Of a stretch of DNA of 64,000 nucleotides, positions 55,586-64,000 are shown piece after piece. This DNA is from Wyeomyia smithii. Taxonomy: Eukaryota; Arthropoda; Insecta; Diptera; Culicidae. The notes beneath the pieces were generated by a model, which was given only the letters and a program-made list of their open reading frames with translations, did not search any database and was not told the origin of the DNA. A program made the translations under genes and the position numbers. The first letter of the stretch is position 1. Every line of letters starts with the position of its first letter. The DNA lies in contig NC_073695.1 of assembly GCF_029784165.1 (NCBI RefSeq), positions 196,627,357 to 196,691,356 on the forward strand, in the 5' to 3' direction.

Positions 55586-58500
55586 ATGGACGTCGGTGAG
55601 TACGATGAATTTGAATTTTGTGGGACGCCATAGAACGAAAATGTAATATTCGAGGTTTGAATTTGAAAATTTAAAAAAACATCACTAAAGAAAAGTGAAT
55701 ATTTCCAAAATTATGTCAACAAATGGATTGAATTGTAATTGATATTTGAATTTTCATGCAAGGCATAACATAATGCTTTATTTATTAAAATATTTTGATG
55801 ATAAACTATAATGACAAGGTTAACGCAGTGCGGTTATGTCAGGTGGAAGATTATTTTTTAACAGTAGTTTGATAATGTTTTATTCCACGAAAAAGAAGCT
55901 TTTCTATTTACTTTTATTTTACAATTACATTTACTGAAATCGTTTTCCGTAATTCACAAGCATATTGGATCACTAACCTATAAGGCAAAATGCAAAACTT
56001 CTCACAGTAAATCGAGTTTTAACGCTTTGTGTTATTATTTCGTGTCTTGTTTCGAAGTAGTGCAAAAATGATCTATTTTGTGTTTTAAGTAATTTATTTT
56101 TTGTTTTATTTTTATGTTTGCGATATTCATTCCGAAATATTGTTATATTACGAGATTGTTAGTTACTTGACTTATGCTGCTCATAATTTTATTGAGTTGC
56201 AAAATCATTAATTTAATGTACCAAATATCCAGTTTCAACGGCTCCGGAATTTTTATATTTTTTATTATATTAAGAACTTTAAGAAGAGGTTTATAAATGA
56301 GCAACGATTTCTAAACTTTATTTTTGCTTTATATATTTTTAGATGAAGACTATTCATTTGAAAGTGCTGCCGAAGAATTCGGAATGCATTCACTCGAAGA
56401 GGGTGGATTTGTTGGTTCAGACGATCTAGTCGAATATTCCGCCGGTGAAGACGATTCAGAGGAAGAAAAGAAATTTTTTATAAAAACGGAGGTATTTGCA
56501 ACCCTCATTATTAAAAATTGGACAATAATATAGCGATGCTATTTGTAGGATTCCGTTGAAGAAAGTTTTCCGAAATCAGTCATAAACAGTTCAAATATAA
56601 CAGTAAAACGTGTGTCAAACACCGGTAAACCCATGGCACTACAAAGGGTTGCATCTAAACCTGCAGTCAATGTTGTTCGTACAACTAATGCTGCTGGTAA
56701 AGTAGTATTAATACAAAAACAATCAAGTTCCAGTGTTCCCGTAAAACTGCTTAACAATACCAGGCCTGCGGCAATGACGGCCAATACTACTTCGTATCAC
56801 TTAGTCAAAAATGAAAGCAGTGTTATGATGCGACCAAAACTATCAGCTCATTCAACTGTACGACGAGTGGTCGCAGCTGCCGTTCCAGAATCTGTATCCG
56901 CCGGAAAAAAAGCACCGACCCATGTTGTTATTCAGACAAAATCGGGCACAGCCGGAACTATCACAAAAACGGTAACTGTAGCGGAAGCACATCAAATGGG
57001 ATTATTGAACAACAAAGTGAAACAAATGGTAACAGTCGCAAAACCTAAACCCACAGGACCGTTTGCTGCCAAATCACCAGTAAAAATCATGCCCAGCACT
57101 TCTGCTGGAAGCGCACCCGCTACTGGAACGTTAGTGAAACTTAAACAGTCACCTGGATCTTCTGGGCAACCTCACAAGGTTCTCATAAAAGCAAACCAGG
57201 GAGCAGCAACAACCAAGACTGTCGTACAGAATCAAAAGTTAGTCCTGCCACACAGCACCGTTCAGGCAGGTCAACAAACGGGACAAATACAAGCAATAAA
57301 CATTCCCGGTAAGGGAATACAGTACGTACGATTTCTAAATCAGAGTTCCGCAGGGCCATCGTCTCGTCCTATAACAGGGCGCAAAATTGTACAAGTTGTA
57401 AATAAACCCGCCTCGGTTGTCAGTACAACTGCAACGGGGTCAAAAGTATTTGTGCAAAATAATAAGACATATGTGTTGAGTAATGGAAATATGACGACTG
57501 CACGAACCGTTACCGCAACATCGATGCGAGCGACACCATCCGGATCGCAAACTTTAGTACGTAAAACAATCGGTTTCCCGGAAGGTAACCAGATTGGGTA
57601 TGTACTTGAGAACGTAATCGTAAGCATTTACTAAATAATTCATTTTCATTTAGGTATATCAAAAAAGAACCGGATTCTGCTCGTTACGTAGCCGTTGTCC
57701 GAAAAGAGGATGGTCGATCTCCAGAAACAGTCACAGCGCTATCTGCCTCGCAAATAAATCAATTGCAGGGTACGACTATTACCACTGGAGGATCAAAAAC
57801 AAAGATTGTTATGGTTCCGTCTGATTACGTAAATAGACCTGTTAAAAACACTACTTTCGGGACGGCAATCCATGGTTCTACTAGTAATCCACCGACAATA
57901 ATTTCGGTTAAACGTGAATCGATGAGTGGGTCCGAGGATGAGAATCGGAAAGGGCCACCAGTAGGAACGGCGTATCCCGACGAAGCATATAAGAAAAGAC
58001 CATGTAATTGTACAAAATCGCAATGTCTTAAATTGTACTGTGATTGCTTTGCGAATGGCGAGTTCTGCTACAATTGTAACTGTCGCGATTGTTACAACAA
58101 TTTGGACAACGAGGAGGAACGACAGAAAGCGATTCGCGCTACGTTGGAGCGGAATCCTAGTGCGTTCAAGTAAGTAGTTTTTATTTTGTTATGTTAGCTT
58201 AAAAATTTCGTGTGATTATGTTGTAATTACGCTTTTTTGCGCTATAGAGAAATCACATCGTTTGTAATACATATTCACTTGTTACATTTTCTGCCGTTAA
58301 ATATTCTGAAAAAATACAAATAACATCTAAATCCATTCAAATTAATAGTTATATCAAATATAGTTCGGTTGACAATTCTGTACAACCACAAGTTTCCTAG
58401 CAATTATTGTTCACGTGTCTGGAACTGTTCGAATATGCTTTTACTGCCCGAGGAACCTCCAGTTTTTTTTTGTCGATCAAAAAATGAAAACTAAGCAGGC

Positions 58501-59727
58501 CAGTTGCCTATTCAATCTATTCATTCGTTTAGTTTTGATTCTCGATGCACACTGTTCCTCAAACTGTTATTTTTCCAGACCAAAAGTCTGCGCAGTGAGT
58601 GCCGCAGAAGACTCATTACGCCAGCACACTAAGGGTTGCAACTGCAAGCGGTCCGGTTGTTTGAAAAACTACTGCGAGTGTTACGAGGCAAAAATTCCCT
58701 GCTCGAATAACTGCAAGTGCATAGGTAAGTTAGTTTACAAAAGATAAAATTTTCCCTGTGTTGGTGGCCCCAATCAGCTGCTCATGACTCAATACAAAAA
58801 GAGAACTAGACATTAATTATGAGATCACATGCCACAAAATGCCGATTGCAGGGTTGTATTCAGATATGTTCTATGTGGTGCTATTCCTAATTTGCATTAC
58901 TCCTGAGTAGATAAACTTATTTTGAGTAGAAAAAAATGATCATGTTTTATTTAATAAGTTGTTTATTTAAAAAGTGTAAACAAACTATTACTCAACTTAG
59001 CTTACATATTTTTTCTTGAGCGTGCTTATCTTAGTTTGAATCAGATTACGCCGACGCCAAGTCCCAATGCGTCTCTGTTACCTTGCATTGCGTTAGCTTA
59101 TCATTCAAAACAGAACGCTGTTCACTGCAAGCCACGCAAGAGAGATCGGTGTTTCGTGCGCTCACTGCATTGTCACTGACTAATGCTTAACACTAGTTAA
59201 ATTAATTCTCCTTCGACTCTTATCGCGTTCGCTTTTATATAGGTTGTCGTAACACCGAGCAGTTCTCGAAAGAGTGTGAGTACGCATCAGGTCTAGTGAG
59301 CAGCGCAATAGCGGCTGGTAGCGAAGCGGGTGTCACAATTGGCGTCGAACTGGAGCAGCTATCCGGTGACGATAGTATGGCAGACAGTAGCGGCGGTCAA
59401 GTCGGTCCTTGTTCTGCTGGTGTTTCGTCTACTGTTGTCCTGACAACTGGTGGTGCAGCTGGAGAAGCCTCGTCTCTTGGTAGTGGGTCGGGATTAAAAC
59501 GTCCCTGTCCTACTGAGCCGGATCTCACTCAGTTTCCACCTTCTAAGCAGCCGTACAACTTCATGACGCCGGACGTGATCGAGGCAACGGTGCAGTGCAT
59601 GATTGCACAGGCGGATGAATGCCAGAAACGTGGCTGCAATATTCGTACAGCGGAACGCATGATTCTGGAAGAATTTGGACGCTGTCTTGTGGAAATAATC
59701 GATTTTTCTACTAAATCGGACAGCTAA
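55586..59727 (+). CDS. mip120: LIN-54/Mip120, CXC-domain subunit of dREAM/MuvB
   Basis: The DNA-binding subunit of the dREAM/MuvB complex, which represses or activates cell-cycle genes from the nucleus by binding CHR-type TTYGAA promoter elements. Six coding exons: 55586-55595, 56343-56491, 56549-57597, 57654-58169, 58579-58724 and 59243-59727, all with GT..AG introns. They sum to 2355 nt, 784 residues plus stop, in one continuous frame. The first exon codes only MDV plus one base. The N-terminus is acidic; residues from about 60 to 480 are Thr/Ser/Val/Lys-rich and of low complexity. CXC domain 1 is at about 518-555 (RPCNCTKSQCLKLYCDCF with the DNA-contacting Tyr). The linker ends RNPSAFKPK. 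CXC domain 2 is at about 593-627 (KGCNCKRSGCLKNYCECYEA). The C-terminal helices (PYNFMTPDVIEATVQCM..ILEEFGRCLVEII) match the LIN54 region that contacts the MuvB core. No lesion was seen. Confidence 0.95.
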
Positions 59728-60767
59728 GTACAGAAACAACGCAAACAATACTATCGTACTCTAATTTTCATTTGTTCGATGACGGGACAAAGTATATTGC
59801 ACATATATTTATCTTCAAACGCTTTCTACATTTACTTCTGCTAGATCATAGAGATTAGTGATTAGTTGGATGTCATCACGATGGCAGCAAATAACAATTT
59901 AAAATTATGCCTCATCGTTCGATGGAGACTGTGCAACTTAGATGTTTATATAATAGTTAAATGAAAAAAATATCTGACCATTTCGTAATTTATTGTTCAT
60001 TTTGTTTTCGTTTTATTTTTTATGAGGCCTAGTCCGTTATTTCTTCTTGGCATGGCATGGCTATATCTCAAATTTTCAATATATTTACATTTAATTAACT
60101 ACCAAAAATTAAACTGAGCAGTTGCTCCTCTGATAGATAATAGAGTTGACTTTTCACTTAAACAAACTACGACTATGTAAAAAATGTACAAATTAATTTC
60201 GTGGTTGATAGTAAATCATAGTATAATTTAATCTACTGATCATAGCAGGTTTGCTACAATAATATAATAAATCATAGAAACACATTTAACTATTTAATTT
60301 GAAAGAAATTTTGAGCTAAAAATAAAAACGCAAAACTAATTACATCAATTTCTTCATTTGCATTTGGTTTGTCTAACTATACTAACAGACATTCTGATAA
60401 ACGGTCTGAAATCGGAATTGAATAAAGAGAAATGTAGTAAGATTTCAGAGATAGAACTATGCCACCCGAAACTCATAATAATTTTTGTCGAATTTCAAAT
60501 GCTTTACAATTTGGTTTCAACGGATTTCGTTTGTTTCTGAATAATTTTCTACTCATTCGCTGAAATGCAGAAAATTGTATGTTTATGTTATTAACTATTG
60601 AAAAATATCGAACCTTGTTTTTGAGCTCAGATCTCGGAGCTGAAAGCAAGGTTACATGCCAGCAGAAATAAATATTTCCGGAACCTGGATGAAATACAGA
60701 CCCCATTTTGCATTCCAAGTTGTCGACTTCCGGTTTCTGTAAAACCAGCTGAAGTGGCCAAGTAGAA
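59728..60767 (+). other. lin-54 3' UTR and downstream sequence
   Basis: AT-rich, no further gene. An AATAAA in ctaaaaataaaaacg near 60316 is the first good candidate polyadenylation signal I noticed; earlier ones may exist. Confidence 0.45.
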
Positions 60768-61090
60768 TCCAATTGGGTTGTTTAGCTATATCAGTTTTTC
60801 ATATCATTTAAAAGATCTGCATTTTCTAAGTAAAACGTGATTTTAAAAAACTTTTTATCGTTGTCCTTCGCTTTTTAAATCGCGATAAAAAACTGCTCGA
60901 AATCGCTACAATGACAGTTCGCCCATATATCAACTGTCATTGTAGCGATTTTAAGCGAATTTTTAATCTTCATTTAAAAATCGAAAGATGATATAAAGTT
61001 TTAAAAAATCACGTTTTGCTCAGAAAATTACACTCTTTTAGATGATATATAAAAATCGGAAATCCGTGAATAGCTAAACAACCCAATTTT
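60768..61090. mobile_element. Foldback element with attgggttgtttagctat ends
   Basis: attgggttgtttagctat near 60772-60789 is inverted at 61070-61087. A third copy at 61206-61223 belongs to a second half-element (61091-61225). In the middle, aatcgctacaatgacagtt (60901-60919) has its perfect inverse at 60932-60950 with a 12-bp loop. Almost the whole element can fold into a hairpin. Confidence 0.82.
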
Positions 61091-61225
61091 TTTATATCAT
61101 CTGAAAGAGCTGTATTGTCTGAGCAAAACTTGCTTTCCTTAAAAAAATCTATCGTTGCCTTCAATTTATAAATCACGAATAAAACTACTAAACATAAATC
61201 CGTGAATAGCTAAACAACCCAATTT
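61091..61225. repeat. Half copy of the foldback element
   Basis: Repeats the right half of the preceding element (tatatcatctgaaagagctgt ... tccgtgaatagctaaacaac), giving a tandem right-end duplication. Confidence 0.65.
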
Positions 61226-61376
61226 GGCTTTCAGATAAAAAACTGGAATAGCTGAACATCCAAAAACTTTTAATAGGTACCCAAAAACCTTGATTGCATT
61301 AATATTGCATAGTGTTTCTATGAAAGCAGTGAAGAGTGAAGACTCTTTCTGACTAAAGTGGTAGGTATTAGTGGTG

Positions 61377-62027
61377 GGCGATCCGCCAAGTATGATGACA
61401 GTTCTACAAGGTATGCTATTCACGTCGATGCATTAGTATTAGTGATCGTTATGAACTTTTTCCAATTTTGTATGAAATTTGAAATGATTTTGCATTTTAA
61501 ACTAAACTTATAAAACATAATTACCTGAAAAGTTATAGAAATAATGTTGAAACATGTTTTATTTGTGGGGAATATATAAACATGCTGCGGTTTAGGTAAA
61601 ATATGCTGTTTTTCATCAATTTGCCGGTAACCTTTTTGCACTTTTCGTTTTTTTCTTGTACTCTTATAGCGCTTCTAAATAGAGTCGCTTATGTTTCATA
61701 CAGTAACAAAAGTCATGAGCTATGACAATGACTAAGATTATGCTCCAACTATTGGAAATATAGCATTTTTATATGTTTTATTTCGACATATTGTCACAAT
61801 TTTTCACACTAAATCTAAATTAATATCAATTTCTAATGTGTTTCAACTGGAGATTCACTCTCCAACCAAAAAAATCAGATATAAAACAACATGGAACGAG
61901 AAATTTAAAAAATGTTCTGAATTCCATACAAAACGCGAAATTTTTCATAACGAGATTTGTTTGTGTGCGTGGATAGACAAAAATGTAGCATACCTTGTAG
62001 AACTGTCATAATACTTGGGGCGATCCG
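61377..62027. mobile_element. Mutator-like MITE, 633 bp, 9-bp target duplication
   Basis: The element at 61386-62018 has inverted ends ccaagtat(g/t)atgacagttc continuing to about 32 bp with one mismatch. It is flanked by ggcgatccg (61377-61385 and 62019-62027). A 9-bp duplication with long ends suggests a Mutator-type element. It splits the left end of the hAT transposon. The interior has no meaningful ORF. Confidence 0.9.
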
Positions 62028-62485
62028 CTCATTAACTGATCAAAAGAACTAGCTCTTTTAGGTGAGCGAGTGAGCCACCGCTCAGAATTTTCCTGCGGTG
62101 GCTCACCAGTTCACTGATTGCGGAGCTTACTGAACTGACTGAACTGGCTGCAAGAAAGAACCGAAAGAACGAAAGAGATCAGTGAGCGAAAGATTTCAAT
62201 GAGAAAGCAAATCGGTGGAAGCCGATCCGCTCATACACTGATTCAAGAACTAGGTAGCTCTTTCAGTCGAACGAATGAGCTGGTCTATTGACCAACACAT
62301 TAGAACGAGAAAGAAAACGCTGACGACTGTAGGTAGAAAGGGCAAAAGTGAATTGTATTTACAATTCAATGTTTTGTCTGTTTCTTATGAGGTTCAACGT
62401 AAGTGGGAAAAGGTATTCGATAATTTTTCAACTTTTTATACGTTTATCGCACGGAATGTGCTGATGATGTGTAAGTGATTCATTG

Positions 62486-62702
62486 ATGAAGCGATACCAG
62501 ATGGGCCATTTTTTCTGCAAAACGTAGATTTTTGGGATCTGTGTGCCAATTTATGATTAACAGCAGATATGCAGTTTTTCTCAGAATGAGTGCAGATTTT
62601 TGCTCAAGCCAATTTTTTTCCCAATCCGAAGTAGATATTTTTCTGATTTTAGGCTGATGTAATTTGGTAGCTACATATATTTTATAGAACATCTGGCATC
62701 TT
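62486..62702. repeat. Decayed short inverted-repeat element
   Basis: ataccagatg near 62490 and its inverse catctgg(c)at near 62692-62700 flank about 200 bp of gcagatttttg/cagatattt repeats, resembling the 53616-53982 MITE in composition. Ends are too degraded to be sure. Confidence 0.4.
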
Positions 62703-63073
62703 TGTTTCGATGTTCCTTTTTTCCAAATTTAATTTGAGTTTTTTCGACTGCAAAACGTGTATGCTAATCATTTATTTGTGGAAACCCAGTTATTATTTCG
62801 AAAAACATTACTCGCTATCATTGTTCATTCAATACGAACAGTATCAGCTCGCGTCTCGATCTCAACGAGAAAGGTTTTGCGTTTACATTTAATCGGTAAT
62901 TTTCAGCTTCAACTGGGTAACTAAGTTTGTGTAGTACTACGCGTTCAAAATAAATTTTTCAGATAACACCGTTTGTGAGCGGACACTAAGTTCATTTTAC
63001 CATCGAAAAAGAAGTGGGTAAACACTTGTTGAGTTCATGACTCTTTTAGAAAATTAATTAGCATTTTTCAGAC

Positions 63074-64000
63074 ATGCAAGAAAGAACCTCCAGCGACATC
63101 TGGTACCATTTCACCAGAGAAAAGGTAAAGAGCGTATGTCGGTACTGCAAGGCGACAATTTCCATGTCTTCAGGCTCCACGTCGAACTTAAAGCGTCACA
63201 TGAATGGAAAGCATCCGTTTGTTCCATTGAACAGAGGAGATACTAGGGCGGTGCAAACTGTGCCATCAGCTGTTGCTGATAAGGATGGCGATGCTGTTAC
63301 GAGTCAGGATATTGAAAACAGAGAAACAGTGCAAGAGCTTCGCATGGGTGAGGCTGTCGAACAAGTTTTTCCGACAACTTCTTCCCAGCCTCCGCAATCG
63401 TCAATGATGCGTTTTGTTAATGTGATAAAACGATTGCCGGTTCAAAAAAGTAGAACGATTGATGTGCAGCTGCTTAAAATGATATGTAAAGAATATCACC
63501 CATTTTCACTAGTCGAGAATAAAGAGTTCGTAAGATTTGTGGAGCACCTGAACCCATCGTATACCCTTCCCAGTCGCAAAACTTTGTCTAACATTTTACT
63601 GCCTGCTGTGCATAAAGAATTGTTTGAGAAAGTGAAGAGCGAGTTAATCGATAGGCAAGCAATATGCTTGACCAGCGATGGATGGACAAGTGTTACAAAT
63701 ACCGGTTTCTACGCATTAACTGCCCATTTCATTGACAAAAACGGAGAAATGAAGTCATATCTCCTCGAATGCTCCGAATTCACTTCTAAGCACACGGCAG
63801 AAAACATTGCAGAATGGATTTCGAACGTTCTCCGAAAGTTTGAAATTGAGTACAAAATTACCGCAATTGTTACAGATAACGCATCGAATATGCGGGCGAC
63901 TGCCAACATTTTGAAAATTAGGCATGTTAGATGTTTCGCTCATTCGCTTAATCTGGTTGTTCAGAATGCCATTGCTAATTCGGTTGCAGAAGTAGTTGAA
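63074..64000 (+). CDS. hAT-family transposase with BED zinc finger (5' part, intact so far)
   Basis: Open from the ATG at 63074 to the last base of the window: 309 codons without a stop. Residues 8-47 form a BED zinc finger (SDIWYHF, C22-X2-C25, H42-X4-H47). A linker rich in Gln/Ser follows, then the transposase: LPSRKTLSNILLPAVH, CLTSDGWTSVTNTGFY (first catalytic Asp at about 202), IVTDNASNM (second at about 268) and VRCFAHSLNLVVQNAI. The Glu-bearing C-terminal dimerisation region lies outside. A tttttcag acceptor-like sequence ends 2 bp before the ATG, so an upstream exon is possible. It could be an active transposase, a recent copy, or a domesticated ZBED-like gene; the adjacent hAT-type end favours a transposon. 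Confidence 0.9.
   Translation, partial: MQERTSSDIWYHFTREKVKSVCRYCKATISMSSGSTSNLKRHMNGKHPFVPLNRGDTRAVQTVPSAVADKDGDAVTSQDIENRETVQELRMGEAVEQVFPTTSSQPPQSSMMRFVNVIKRLPVQKSRTIDVQLLKMICKEYHPFSLVENKEFVRFVEHLNPSYTLPSRKTLSNILLPAVHKELFEKVKSELIDRQAICLTSDGWTSVTNTGFYALTAHFIDKNGEMKSYLLECSEFTSKHTAENIAEWISNVLRKFEIEYKITAIVTDNASNMRATANILKIRHVRCFAHSLNLVVQNAIANSVAEVVE

Larger units (their letters stand above)
61368..64000 (+). mobile_element. hAT DNA transposon, left part (right end outside the window)
   Basis: The left end appears to be tagtggtgggcgatccgctc, interrupted by a MITE after gatccg and continuing at 62019. Subterminal repeats of the type gatccgctcat(t/a)aactgat and gagcga/tcactga follow in 62019-62300. 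About 1 kb downstream lies an open BED/hAT transposase frame. Such subterminal repeats are usual transposase-binding regions of hAT elements. The right terminus and target-site duplication are not in the window. Confidence 0.75.

Overview
This is insect nuclear DNA, most likely from a culicine (Aedes-like) mosquito. The reasons are intron-bearing single-copy genes with GT..AG junctions, one 14.3-kb intron filled with transposons, a tRNA-derived SINE resembling mosquito Feilai elements, Jockey-type and RTE-like non-LTR elements, a Mag-type Ty3/gypsy element and many nested MITEs. The species call is an inference. No prokaryotic, viral or CRISPR feature was seen.

Four host genes are supported. 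AHSA1 (Hsp90 co-chaperone Aha1) is on the minus strand at 12154-13623 with three exons. SYF2 (spliceosome factor) is on the minus strand at 24983-25696 with one coding exon. A ZNF367-like C2H2 zinc-finger gene is on the plus strand, with exon 32906-33350 joined to 47689-48890 across a 14.3-kb intron. lin-54/mip120 (CXC-domain DNA-binding subunit of the dREAM/MuvB complex) is on the plus strand at 55586-59727 with six coding exons. For every spliced gene the reading frame closes exactly over the exons I assigned.

The rest is mostly mobile DNA. Region 1-7.3 kb holds fragments of RTE-like endonuclease/reverse-transcriptase elements, a 907-bp tandem duplication, a (TA)n array and a 3'-truncated Jockey-type element. 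Region 8.1-10.7 kb is a 2.6-kb DNA transposon with inverted repeats of about 715-725 bp and a decayed transposase. Region 14.5-17.1 kb is a second Jockey copy with a 13-bp target-site duplication. Region 17.5-18.7 kb is an insertion with 23-bp duplications. Region 18.9-23.7 kb is a nearly full-length Ty3/gypsy element. A SINE lies at 24.4 kb. Region 27.7-31.7 kb carries repeated promoter-like units, and a further inverted unit lies at 39.5-40.8 kb.

The ZNF367 intron carries RTE tails, a pogo-like element, a non-LTR element interrupted by a hAT MITE, and a MITE inside a MITE. Between ZNF367 and lin-54 are three decayed RTE-like copies, a hAT MITE and a piggyBac-like MITE. After lin-54 come a foldback element, a Mutator-like MITE and a hAT transposon whose open BED/hAT transposase frame runs off the window end.

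The least explained items are the long-inverted-repeat transposon at 8.1-10.7 kb and the repeated units with DRE (TATCGATA), CCAAT and TATA motifs but no reading frame.
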